From: Pseudomonadota bacterium
GTDB taxonomy: Bacteria > Pseudomonadota > Gammaproteobacteria > Burkholderiales > Rhodocyclaceae
Length of the DNA stretch: 64,000 bases
Assembly (NCBI GenBank): GCA_018241685.1
Contig: JAFEDJ010000021.1
Span: 186,001-250,000 of the forward strand
Direction of reading: 5' to 3'
Part shown: piece by piece, positions 7,878 to 15,618 of the stretch
Layout of the letters: the number at the start of each line of letters is the position of its first letter
Numbering within the stretch: position 1 is the stretch's first letter
Translations under genes and position numbers: made by a program
The notes under the pieces: model-generated
Databases searched by the model: none
Told to the model about the DNA's origin: nothing
Seen by the model: only the letters and a program-made list of their open reading frames with translations

Positions 7878-8786
7878 ATGGGCGAACCCAGCAGCCACAC
7901 CGTCATGCTCGACGACGCCACCCGGCGGCGCCTGGCGGAACGGCAGGCCACCTGCCCCTTCGTCGGCAGCCTCGTCGCCGAGGGCGTGCTGCCCGTCTGC
8001 AACGGGGCCGACGCCCCGCTGGCACGTCTGGAGGACCTGCGCGTCCTCGGCAACAGCGGCGGCGGCAACCTGGGCGACCTGCTGGTGCTGTTCGCCGCCG
8101 GCAACCATGCCAGCATGGACGACGGCACCGGGCACATCAAACGGCCGGTGCCCGCCGGGCTGTTCTTCCTGGGCTTCCCCGGCTCCCAGGGCGCCCATCC
8201 GGGCCATAGCGGCATCCTGATGGGCGACCCGGCCACGCCCGGCTCGGGCCGTTTCGACCCCGACGCCTTCGCACGCCTCGCCGCCCTGGCGCGGGACGGC
8301 TGGATCCGCCGCACGGACGTGGGGCACTTCATCGCCGCCAACCTGGCCCGCGACCCGGCCGCCAAGGTGCTCGGCAGCCACGTGGCCCGGCTGCTCGCCT
8401 CCGACCTGCTGGACCTCGCGGAAAGTGCCGGCAGCCGGCTGTGGCACACGCTGTTCGGCGGCGCGGACGATCAGGAAGCCGCCCATCGGCAGATGGAAGA
8501 GAAGCTGACCCGCCTGCTCGGCGAAGACAACCTGATCGGCGCGGCAGGCGAGTTCGGGCTGCTGTTCGCCTTCCTGGCCAACCAGCCCGGCCGCCGTGAA
8601 ATAGACGGAGACCCGGCCGTGGACCTGGACGATCTCGTCGCCATGTTCCGGGACAAGCGCCTGCCCGACGGCTGGCGGAACTGGAAGAAGACCCGCGGGG
8701 ACTGGGTGGTCCACACCACCGCGCTGCTGCTCGCCGCCGCCCGCGAGTACCTCAGCCTGCGACGCGCCCGGCGGCCGGCCGTCTGA
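7878..8786 (+). CDS. conserved-looking hypothetical protein
   Basis: I do not recognise this 302-residue protein. It has no signal peptide or clear membrane segment. Visible features: an N-terminal FVGSLVAEGVLPV region, a Gly-rich segment VLGNSGGGNLGDLL (about residues 55-70), FDPDAFARLAALARDGWIRRTDVGHFIAANL (about 130-160), and a tail with DGDPAVDLDDLV followed by MFRDKRLPDGWRNWKKTRGDW. The DGDPAVDLDDL segment resembles an EF-hand loop, and the overall pattern faintly recalls calcium-binding peroxygenase-like proteins, but this is a weak resemblance. Codon use fits the surroundings and the frame is open throughout, so I consider it real. It is divergent from the amidotransferase/sulfite dehydrogenase genes and convergent with the kinase gene downstream. 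Confidence 0.75.
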   Translation: MGEPSSHTVMLDDATRRRLAERQATCPFVGSLVAEGVLPVCNGADAPLARLEDLRVLGNSGGGNLGDLLVLFAAGNHASMDDGTGHIKRPVPAGLFFLGFPGSQGAHPGHSGILMGDPATPGSGRFDPDAFARLAALARDGWIRRTDVGHFIAANLARDPAAKVLGSHVARLLASDLLDLAESAGSRLWHTLFGGADDQEAAHRQMEEKLTRLLGEDNLIGAAGEFGLLFAFLANQPGRREIDGDPAVDLDDLVAMFRDKRLPDGWRNWKKTRGDWVVHTTALLLAAAREYLSLRRARRPAV

Positions 8787-8804
8787 CGGCCGCAGAACGC
8801 ACGA

Positions 8805-10001
8805 CTAAGCCGGCGCCTGCCGGACCCGGATCGTGAACCAGAAGGTACTGCCGCGGCCTTCCTCGCTCGAACAGCCGGCGCTGCCGCCCATCGCTTCGGC
8901 GAGTTTCTTCACTGTGACGAGACCGATGCCGGTGCCGCCGAAGCGGCGGGTCGAGGAATTGTCCACCTGTTCGAAGATGCTGAACAGGCGGGGCACGGCC
9001 TCTGACGGAATGCCGATGCCCGTGTCGCGCACTTCGAAGTGCAGCATAAGTCCGGCCGACTCGTCCGCACCATCCCGGGCTCCCATCTCCCGCGTCGCGA
9101 CGACGCAGACCGAGCCCCTTTCGGTGAAGGTGATGGCGTTGCCGAGATAGCACTGCAGCGCCAGGCGCAAGTTGCCGGCATCGCCAATCACCGTGAGATC
9201 GCGCAAGGCATCCGCGTCGGCAACGAGCTGCAGCTGCTTGGCCACGGCCCGCTCCTGGTTGTCCGCGACGACCTCCTCCACCACGGTGCGGACATCCAGC
9301 AATTCTTCCCGCAGCACAATGGTCCGCGACTCCAGCTCGGTCAGCTTGAGGATGCCGTCCACCAGATCGATGAGCCGCTTGTGGATCGGCACCATCTTGT
9401 CTGCCAGGTTCTTCTGCTTGTCCGACAGCTCGGTACGCTGCAGCAGATGGATCATCGCCGACAGCTGATGCAGCGGCGTGCGCAGCTCGTGAGACATGTT
9501 GCCGAGGAAGTGGGTCTTGGCGACGCTGGCCGCTTCGGCCGCCAGTTGGGCCTTGCGGAGCGCCAGCGTGCGCTCGGCGACGAGTTCCTCCAGCTTGTCG
9601 TTGTACAGCCGCAAGGCCACTTCCTTGGCACGCAGGGCCAGTTGCACGTCCACCCGCGCCCGCACCACGTCCGGATTGATCGGTTTGTGGATGAAGTCCA
9701 TCGCGCCGGCGGCGAGGGCAGCGGATTCGCTGGCCGAATCGTTCATCGCCGTCACGAAGATGACCGGGATATCGCGGGTGGCCGGGTCACCCTTCAGCTG
9801 GCGCAGGACTTCGTAGCCGTCCATGCCGGGCATCTGCACGTCGAGGAGCACCAGCTCCGGCGGGGTGCGGGCGACGAAATCCAGCGCCTGTTCGCCGGAC
9901 AGCGCGAAACTGACCTTGCAGCGGTCGGACAGGATGTGGGCCAGCACCTGCACATTGCTCGGCGCGTCATCGACGATCAGGATCAGCGGCTTGGTGCTCA
10001 T
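8805..10001 (-). CDS. receiver domain-histidine kinase hybrid
   Basis: A 398-residue cytoplasmic signalling protein with an unusual order: an N-terminal response-regulator receiver (about 1-125; phospho-acceptor Asp54 in LLDVQMPGMDGYE, conserved Lys106 in IHKPIN), a coiled-coil linker (125-160), then HisKA (His171 in MSHELRTPL) and an HATPase domain. The G1 box DTGIGIP and G2 box GGTGIGLVTVKKL are intact. The N box reads CYLGNAITFT, with the first usual Asn replaced by Cys. There is no membrane segment, so input probably comes through the receiver from another kinase. Its ATG overlaps the stop of a 25-codon reading frame upstream (ATGA). Confidence 0.92.
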   Translation of the reverse strand: MSTKPLILIVDDAPSNVQVLAHILSDRCKVSFALSGEQALDFVARTPPELVLLDVQMPGMDGYEVLRQLKGDPATRDIPVIFVTAMNDSASESAALAAGAMDFIHKPINPDVVRARVDVQLALRAKEVALRLYNDKLEELVAERTLALRKAQLAAEAASVAKTHFLGNMSHELRTPLHQLSAMIHLLQRTELSDKQKNLADKMVPIHKRLIDLVDGILKLTELESRTIVLREELLDVRTVVEEVVADNQERAVAKQLQLVADADALRDLTVIGDAGNLRLALQCYLGNAITFTERGSVCVVATREMGARDGADESAGLMLHFEVRDTGIGIPSEAVPRLFSIFEQVDNSSTRRFGGTGIGLVTVKKLAEAMGGSAGCSSEEGRGSTFWFTIRVRQAPA

Positions 10002-10075
10002 GTCGGCAGGTCTTTCTCCCAGGTCCCGTAAGGCTCAAGCAACTGGCGGGAGCCCTTGAAGTCCAGCTCCGTCAT
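9998..10075 (-). CDS. 25-codon small open reading frame coupled to the kinase gene
   Basis: A short frame starting at ATG 10075 and ending in TGA overlaps the kinase start as ATGA. The peptide reads MTELDFKGSRQLLEPYGTW followed by six further residues. The frame stays open for 13 more codons upstream of this ATG without another ATG, so it could be the remnant of a longer gene rather than a true small protein. Its only support is the overlap and protein-like composition. Confidence 0.3.
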   Translation of the reverse strand: MTELDFKGSRQLLEPYGTWEKDLPT

Positions 10076-10337
10076 GCGGACGGCCAGTTCGTTAAACAGT
10101 GTAACGCCGATTCAGGCATGCAATGCCGGCGCCAACACCTCGAAGCACCGGCCGACCTCGAAATCCTGCGCATCGAAGCCGCACGCAGCCATCACAGGGA
10201 GCCTGCCCGGCCTGCGGACATCTGTGGAGTACGCTGGACGCAAGGATGCTCCGTGAGTTGATTGAGACGAATGGAGCAAAGAGACGTGAACCGCCATGCC
10301 ACCAGAATCAGGAAGCCCTACGCAGCCCGCGACGACA
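10076..10337. other. intergenic region without recognised gene
   Basis: The 262 bases between the start of the small frame/kinase operon and the end of the MocR-type gene show no convincing coding potential, hairpin with T-run, or RNA gene. Confidence 0.5.
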
Positions 10338-11786
10338 CTAGGCCGCCTGTTCATCCTCCCGCGCATCGCCTTCCCTTATCAGCTTTCCCAGGCGCCGCAC
10401 GGCATCTTCGATCTCCGGGGTGTGGGGGTTGCCGCAGTTGAGGCGCAGGCAGTTGCGGTACATGCCGCTGGCGGAGAACAGCTCTCCAGGGACGAAGGCC
10501 ACGCCCTCGGCCAGCGCCTGTGCGTGGAGGGCGGTCGCATCCACCTCCTCCGGCAGTTCCACCCACAGGACGAAGCCGCCCTGGGGTTGGGTCAGCCGGG
10601 TGCTGGCCGGGAAATGGCGGGTCACCGCTGCCCGCATGGCCTCGACCTGCTGCTCGTAGGCGCGACGCAGGGTCCGCAGGTGGCGGTCGTACCCCCCTGA
10701 TTCCAGATATTCGCCCAGGACATGCTGGGTGATGGGATTGGTGGCGCCGCTGGAGAGGGTCTTGTGGAGCGCCACCTGGGACCGGTAGCGCCCCGCCGCC
10801 ACAAAACCGATACGCAGCGCCGGGGTCAGGCTCTTGGAGAACGACGAGCACAGCATGACGTTGCCGGTCTGGTCGAAGGCCTTGATGGGCCAGGGCCGCT
10901 GCGCGCCGAAGAAAAGGTCGCCGTAGAGGTCGTCCTCGATCACCGCCACGCCCCGCTCCGCCGCCAGGCGGGCCAGGCGCCGCTTGTGCTCGTCCGGCAT
11001 GATGCAGCCGAGGGGATTGCTGGCGTTGGGCACCAGCAGGCAGGCGGCAACCTTGCCCTGCCGGGTGGCCAGGTCGAAGGCCTCGATGGACAAGCCGGTG
11101 CGCGGGTCGGTGGGGATTTCCAGCGCCTTCAGGCCCAGGCTCTCCAGCAGCTGCAGCATGAGGTAGTAGGCCGGCGACTCGACGGCCACCGTATCCCCGG
11201 GCTGGGTCGACACCCGCAGACAGAGCCCCAGGGCCTCGGTGCAGGAATTGGTGATGACGATCTCGGCAGCGTCCAGCGGGCCGCCCCAGGCCAGGGACCG
11301 ACGCACCAGTTGGCGCACCAGGGCCGGCGCGTCCATGAAGGCATGGCTGCTACCGGCCAGCAGATCCGGATGGCGGCGGGCGACCCCGCTGTAGAGCCGG
11401 TGCAGGGCCGCGATGGGCAGCAGCGACGGCGCCGGCAAGGCCGCCGCCAGGGGCGCCACCCCAGGCTGCATGCTGGCCTGGAGCACCCGCCCCAGGCGCT
11501 GGGTGACGTCCACGGCCACCGCCGAATCCGGCGTGCTGCGAGCACAGGGCTCGGAACAGGGCAGGCCCCGATGGCGCACGAAGAAGCCCGACTGGGGCCG
11601 GGCCTCCACCAGCCCCCGGTCCTCCAGCCGGCGCAGCGCCTGGACCACCGTGGAGACCGACAGCCGCTGTTCTTCGGAGAGACGCCGCACCGACGGCAGC
11701 CTGTCCCCCGGACGCAGGGTACCGGTGGCAATGAGCCCCCCCAGTTCCTCGGCCAGTTGTTCGTAACGCAGCGCTTCTTTGCTCAT
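10338..11786 (-). CDS. MocR-type (GntR/aminotransferase fusion) transcriptional regulator
   Basis: A 482-residue PLP-dependent regulator. A GntR winged helix (about residues 1-75; RPGDRLPSVRRLSEEQRLSVSTV) is fused to an aminotransferase class I fold (about 110-475). The PLP-binding Lys lies in CSSFSKSLTPALRIGF, with the conserved NPLG and IEDDLYGDLFF segments upstream. MocR regulators use PLP or an aldimine as effector and bind direct repeats near divergent genes. I chose the ATG at 11786, where GntR homology begins; a GTG 28 codons upstream would add unrelated sequence. It is divergent from the DUF2917 gene, its probable target. C-terminal residues such as RLNCGNPHTPEIEDAV fit the family. 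Confidence 0.92.
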   Translation of the reverse strand: MSKEALRYEQLAEELGGLIATGTLRPGDRLPSVRRLSEEQRLSVSTVVQALRRLEDRGLVEARPQSGFFVRHRGLPCSEPCARSTPDSAVAVDVTQRLGRVLQASMQPGVAPLAAALPAPSLLPIAALHRLYSGVARRHPDLLAGSSHAFMDAPALVRQLVRRSLAWGGPLDAAEIVITNSCTEALGLCLRVSTQPGDTVAVESPAYYLMLQLLESLGLKALEIPTDPRTGLSIEAFDLATRQGKVAACLLVPNASNPLGCIMPDEHKRRLARLAAERGVAVIEDDLYGDLFFGAQRPWPIKAFDQTGNVMLCSSFSKSLTPALRIGFVAAGRYRSQVALHKTLSSGATNPITQHVLGEYLESGGYDRHLRTLRRAYEQQVEAMRAAVTRHFPASTRLTQPQGGFVLWVELPEEVDATALHAQALAEGVAFVPGELFSASGMYRNCLRLNCGNPHTPEIEDAVRRLGKLIREGDAREDEQAA

Positions 11787-11801
11787 GGAATATCCGACGA
11801 C

Positions 11802-11885
11802 ACAGTTGATGGGCTCCAACACCAGTACAGTTGCCGATGCGAGCATCTGTATCGGTGTCAATTTAACCACTTTGTGACTGTATCG
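11802..11885. promoter_or_regulatory. direct repeats in MocR/DUF2917 intergenic region
   Basis: CTGTATCG occurs twice in the same orientation at 11847-11854 and 11878-11885, 31 bases apart (about three helical turns). A second pair, ACAGTTG, occurs at 11802-11808 and 11827-11833. MocR-family regulators are known to bind direct repeats with helical phasing, so these are candidate operators. Inference from pattern only. Confidence 0.4.
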
Positions 11886-11937
11886 CCACGCTGCCCGCGC
11901 CTAGACTTTCCCCACATAAAGCCGGGGACCGCGAGCC

Positions 11938-12357
11938 ATGCGTCTAAACCTAGAAAACACCAAACTGCTGCTTCAGGAAAACCAGCCGCTACGGCTGATC
12001 AACGGCAAGGGCGCCGTGATCCGCTGCCTGTCCGGCACCGCCTGGCTGACGGTGGCCGGTGAAGCCACCGACTGCGTGCTGGAACCCGGCCAGGAGCGCC
12101 GCCTGGAAAACGACGGCCTGGCCCTCATCGAACCCATGGGCAAGCAGGCGACCATCTGCCTGCAGTACGTGGAATTCAGCCTGGCGGGCTTGATCGATCG
12201 CGTCGTCAAAAACCTGGCTTGGCCCGCCCTTTCTGTGCTGCCGAATACCAGCATGGCCACGGTTTGGCCCGAGGGTTGCGGGTTCCGTGGGCGGAAGAGG
12301 AGGCTTACGCTGCGAGAGATTGGCGTAACCGCACCCAGGGGCGGGCGGTCGGGCTGA
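11938..12357 (+). CDS. DUF2917 domain-containing protein
   Basis: A 139-residue protein whose first about 85 residues match the style of DUF2917 proteins: hydrophobic strands around IRCLSGTAWLTVAGEATDCVLEPGQE, a small beta-rich (cupin-like) fold of unknown function common in betaproteobacteria. The last about 45 residues are basic (FRGRKRRLTLREIG) and less typical; they might be a short helical tail. The ATG follows the divergent MocR gene by 151 bases, and the MocR protein is the obvious regulator candidate. No signal peptide or membrane segment is visible. Confidence 0.75.
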   Translation: MRLNLENTKLLLQENQPLRLINGKGAVIRCLSGTAWLTVAGEATDCVLEPGQERRLENDGLALIEPMGKQATICLQYVEFSLAGLIDRVVKNLAWPALSVLPNTSMATVWPEGCGFRGRKRRLTLREIGVTAPRGGRSG

Positions 12358-12621
12358 CGGAAAGCGCCCATCAGCCCTGCATGCAACCGGAGTCCGGCGA
12401 CAGCATCGACCGAGAAAGAGCCCGTCGGATCAGCGGCTGGACCTCAGTTAATGCTGTCGTCGGGGTGCAATGGATGCGGCAGCCAGCTACTGATCCAAAG
12501 CAGAACTTGGCGACGCAAATAGGCAGATATTCATGACTTCAGAGTTATCTGGCACATCGTGGACTTTTTTTATTTAATACGAATTAGAAATCCACGCCCC
12601 AACATTTAGACTAAATAGCAA

Positions 12622-14307
12622 TTAGACGACCTTAATGGACTTAGCAGTCACTGCGAGGTCTGGAAGAGATTTCGTGGTGAGCTTGACGATGCGGCTATTG
12701 ATCTTGCTATCGATCTTCGTAAGAAACTTGGATGACCTCAGCGTACTTTTAAACGACCCGTATTGCTCACGGTCGTAACTGTCGACTGCCGCGTCGTAGA
12801 ACATCTCCACTGCCGTTTTCACATATTTTCGAAGAGCATTCTCGAACTCGACGAAACGCATTCGTTGCAGCGTAATCTGAGGCGAAGATAGATCAGAAAG
12901 CTTTGCAAGCATCTTAAACGTACAGTACGTTACCCAATAGGTGCTTGTAACGCCCAGAAGCGGCGCATTCTCGTCATCGCCAAGCCCCTCCAAGTGCTTC
13001 TGCCGTTCCTCATCGGCAAATCGACCCACAAGCCAAGAGAGGTACACTGAGGTTGCACTTATGCCTTTCTTGAATAGCTTTTGATAGGGCTCATCAAACA
13101 GCTCACTCTTATTGTCGATCGCTTGGATTAGGTAGGCGGGTTCTGCCGAGGCTAGGTACTGCGTCACCTTGTCGAGTTCTATAGTGAGCGCGTCTCGTTT
13201 GCGCCGCGAACCAGCCTGCTTAGGCGCGTATGTAACTCCAACCTTCTGAAACTCCTTCCGGAGTTGCTCTTGCATTTCATCCGCCGCTCGGACCGTCCAA
13301 ATCTTCACCGCGTTCTGAGAGTTGTTGTAGCGAACAATCTCATTCTTCAGCCCGACTTTCGCAGCGATGACTCGTGCGAGCACTTTCGCCGATTCCTTAG
13401 CGTCAGCACGAACTAGGCTTGAGGTGGTTTGGCAGCCATTCACGATACTGAATCGTTTGAGTTGCAGACCGGAGCTCCCTGGCTTACCGATGGGGGTGGC
13501 GCTGTCTGCAACGATGGTGATTCCATTATTTAGTGCCCAGAAGTTCCCCGGGGATGTTTGTGCGGTTCTGATGATCTGCTCATTGATCCCTCCCTTGCGT
13601 GCCCCCAGAAAAAGACGGATGTTGCCGGCAAACAGCTTGTCTTGGTGGGCCATGTATAGCCGCTTTAATTCACTTGCGCTCACTGACCCTACCCAGGCCC
13701 GCCCGTACTCCCCTGAATCCTCGAAATGGTTGCCAGAGAACCGCAACTCGTCTTCTGGGATACCCGCCTCGGCGTCAACGAGGCTTTGATACTTGCTCAT
13801 AACCCCATCTTGGGCGTAGTGAAAGAAATTGATCCCCTTAAACGACGGGTCCTTCGCATGTGCCACTACGGAGCGATCAATCTGATCCGATTTTTTCCCA
13901 AGAGTAATCAACCCCACGGTATAGGAATACGTCGGATTCTCCTTTTTCAGTAACAGGAGTTGCTCCGCCAGATCTGGACGACCAGCATCAGCAATAAGCT
14001 TGGGATCATTAATGAATGGAATGGCGGCAACGACGGCATCCCACTTGCCTTTTGGGGTTGTCTTTGTGAGGTTGTCTGGGCAATGCGCTTGAAGAATCAC
14101 AATTTCTTCACTGCTCGCGTCAGCAAAGGCAATGTCAATTCCTTGATCGTTTCCTCCATCTGCCGCCGCCGATTCGAGCGCATCATCTTCTTCTATATCG
14201 AAAAAAGTAATCGCGAACCACGCCGCGAACGCTCGACTTCTAGTGAGTGAACCTCGATGCGCCAACTCGTCGATCGAGTCGAGAATACCTTGCAACTCCT
14301 TCTGCAT
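12622..14307 (-). CDS. AIPR (abortive infection phage resistance) family protein with N-terminal nuclease-like domain
   Basis: A 561-residue AIPR-family protein, a group linked to phage defence. Core AIPR motifs are clear: NIRLFLG (229-235), NFWALNNGITI (255-265), IVNGCQTT (288-295) and RYNNSQNAV (326-334). Upstream, residues 45-80 look like a PD-(D/E)xK restriction-type fold: GGNDQGIDIAFAD (Asp58) followed by a strand ending in Q73-A-H75, where Q-x-K is usual. It stands alone, on a low-GC islet unlike its neighbours, implying horizontal acquisition. Its start overlaps the stop of a weak 72-codon frame (TAATG). A phage-triggered nuclease or abortive-infection role is the family expectation, not demonstrated here. 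The C-terminal about 150 residues are unassigned. Confidence 0.88.
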   Translation of the reverse strand: MQKELQGILDSIDELAHRGSLTRSRAFAAWFAITFFDIEEDDALESAAADGGNDQGIDIAFADASSEEIVILQAHCPDNLTKTTPKGKWDAVVAAIPFINDPKLIADAGRPDLAEQLLLLKKENPTYSYTVGLITLGKKSDQIDRSVVAHAKDPSFKGINFFHYAQDGVMSKYQSLVDAEAGIPEDELRFSGNHFEDSGEYGRAWVGSVSASELKRLYMAHQDKLFAGNIRLFLGARKGGINEQIIRTAQTSPGNFWALNNGITIVADSATPIGKPGSSGLQLKRFSIVNGCQTTSSLVRADAKESAKVLARVIAAKVGLKNEIVRYNNSQNAVKIWTVRAADEMQEQLRKEFQKVGVTYAPKQAGSRRKRDALTIELDKVTQYLASAEPAYLIQAIDNKSELFDEPYQKLFKKGISATSVYLSWLVGRFADEERQKHLEGLGDDENAPLLGVTSTYWVTYCTFKMLAKLSDLSSPQITLQRMRFVEFENALRKYVKTAVEMFYDAAVDSYDREQYGSFKSTLRSSKFLTKIDSKINSRIVKLTTKSLPDLAVTAKSIKVV

Positions 14308-14372
14308 TAGCTGCTCCCCATATTGTTATTTACGACGCTAGCGTAGCGTTCAGTGACAGGGATATTTTGCCA

Positions 14373-14413
14373 TCTATACCAGTGATTGTCATTATGCTGA
14401 ACGCCTTTTTCAA
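14373..14413 (-). promoter_or_regulatory. candidate promoter(s) for the AIPR gene
   Basis: On the minus strand an extended -10, TGG-TATAGA (TATAGA at 14373-14378), would give a leader of roughly 60 bases. A second option is TTGAAA (14408-14413) with GACAAT 17 bases downstream (14385-14390). Both lie in the AT-rich tract upstream of the gene. If either is used, the longer 72-codon frame would not be fully transcribed from it. Confidence 0.35.
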
Positions 14414-14541
14414 ACAGCTGCTTCGAAATTAACTTATAGCGAGGAACAGTCCATCCGCATTTTTTACTAAGATGACTGCAATGAACGATTACCCGCTCGA
14501 CGCAACAGACCGTTGCCCCCAGCACTCAACCAGCCCCCCAC

Positions 14542-14871
14542 TCACCTCGCCTTGTAATACTCCGCAACCAGCACCCGTGCCTTGAGCCGCATGATGTCCT
14601 TCAGCATGCGTATTTTCCGGCCGTGTTCCTGGTGGGCCAGGTCGTAGATCTGCTTCTTGAGCGTTTCATCGCAGGCTTCCGGCAAGCTCAAGGACCATTG
14701 GGTGAAATAGGTGTCGTAGCTGTCGATCGTCCTGATCAGTTCGAAGCGGAGCTTTTCCCGGTGCTTCGCCGGGATGGAGGCCAGGATTTCTTCGATATCG
14801 GCGTCGTAGTCATGGGTGTGCTGCTTGTTCGGGACGGGAAATTCGATGATCTGGGTCATGGGGGCATTCAC
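14542..14871 (-). CDS. hypothetical protein, coupled to J-domain gene
   Basis: A 109-residue acidic-to-neutral, mostly helical protein that I do not recognise. The middle shows a Glu/Lys-rich helix (ADIEEILASIPAKHREKLRFEL) and aromatic segments (YDTYFTQWSLSLP); the C-terminus is basic (KIRMLKDIMRLKARVLV). There is no signal peptide. Its ATG overlaps the stop of the upstream J-domain gene (ATGA), so the two are almost certainly translated from one transcript and may work together, perhaps as a co-chaperone and its partner (inference). It ends just beside the right boundary of the AT-rich islet. Confidence 0.7.
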   Translation of the reverse strand: MNAPMTQIIEFPVPNKQHTHDYDADIEEILASIPAKHREKLRFELIRTIDSYDTYFTQWSLSLPEACDETLKKQIYDLAHQEHGRKIRMLKDIMRLKARVLVAEYYKAR

Positions 14872-15407
14872 CTGTTGATCGTTTCGAGCAGGGCCGCGCG
14901 GGCTTTCGTGATGCGTACGAAGTGTTCGTGGCTGCCGCCGGCGTCGGGGTGGGCCTTCTGGGCGAGCTTTCTGAAGGCGGTATTGACCTGGCGGTGGTCG
15001 AGCTTTCCGTCGGCCGGCAGGTTCAGTGCCTCGCGGTGTGCCCGCTCGTCCGCGGGCTGGCGCATGGCCGGGTGGCGGCTGTGCCGGCCGGAGATGCGCG
15101 CGAATTCCTCGTTGATGCGCTGCTCGGCGGCGCGGCGCAGGTGGATCGATTCATGGCGCAATGCCGCCTGGTCTGCCTGCCAGCGCTGGGGTGACATGAC
15201 GATGCAGGCCGCAAAGGCGATGCGGCCGTGGGTCTCGAGTTCGTCGAGGTCGAACGGCCCGACCATGTCGAAGGGATCGTCCAGCCATGCCTTGCGGCCG
15301 CTGTTGCCCTGCTCGACGCGGCCGAGCGCGGCGGTGGTGACGAGGCCGAGCCCGCCGTTCCAGATCACCCATTCCTCGTCGCCGGTGGCGGAATGTGCGT
15401 CATGCAT
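14868..15407 (-). CDS. J-domain-containing protein
   Basis: A 179-residue protein with a C-terminal DnaJ-like domain (about 125-178): AFRKLAQKAHPDAGGS contains the His-Pro-Asp signature at 153-155, the contact site for Hsp70. The first about 120 residues are not a known domain to me; they include VIWNGGLGLVTTAALG and DPFDMVGPFDLDELETH. There is no Gly/Phe or zinc-finger region, so it is a type III-like J protein that could recruit DnaK to a specific client. The downstream 109-residue protein is translationally coupled and is the best client or partner candidate. Confidence 0.75.
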   Translation of the reverse strand: MHDAHSATGDEEWVIWNGGLGLVTTAALGRVEQGNSGRKAWLDDPFDMVGPFDLDELETHGRIAFAACIVMSPQRWQADQAALRHESIHLRRAAEQRINEEFARISGRHSRHPAMRQPADERAHREALNLPADGKLDHRQVNTAFRKLAQKAHPDAGGSHEHFVRITKARAALLETINR

Positions 15408-15618
15408 GCCGCACCTCCCGGGCCTTGCCGTCGTGATGCCGACGGGGCGGCGCGCTGCCGCGAGGGTGGCGCCTGTCCGATGCGCGGCCGGAAGTTACCC
15501 GGCAGGTGGCTTGAATTGAAGGAAACACGACAAGAATCGCCCGTTTGAACGCTGTTCCCAACGGGGTTGCAAATTGCGCACCAAGCAAGCGCCGCAGGCA
15601 CAGCCGGCGCCGGCCGGC

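Larger units (their letters stand above)
12511..14505. mobile_element. AT-rich islet bounded by an 8-bp direct repeat
   Basis: CGACGCAA occurs at 12511-12518 and again at 14498-14505. The bases between are clearly AT-richer than both flanks (for example, 28 of 60 bases are G/C at 12661-12720), and the composition switches close to the repeats. The segment contains the AIPR-family gene and no integrase or transposase. The repeats could be a target-site duplication or recombination footprint, but 8 bp can occur by chance. No inverted terminal repeats were found. Confidence 0.4.

Noticed and set aside
12219..12536. A 105-codon frame overlapping the end of the DUF2917 gene
   Set aside because: It overlaps a better frame, has no family features, and its last part enters noncoding DNA. 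A frameshifted DUF2917 tail was considered but not supported.
12558..12596. Inverted repeat CGTGGA/TCCACG flanking a T/A-rich tract downstream of the AIPR gene
   Set aside because: Only 6 bp of pairing around a 27-base loop, with no U-tract after the stem; too weak for a terminator or transposon end.
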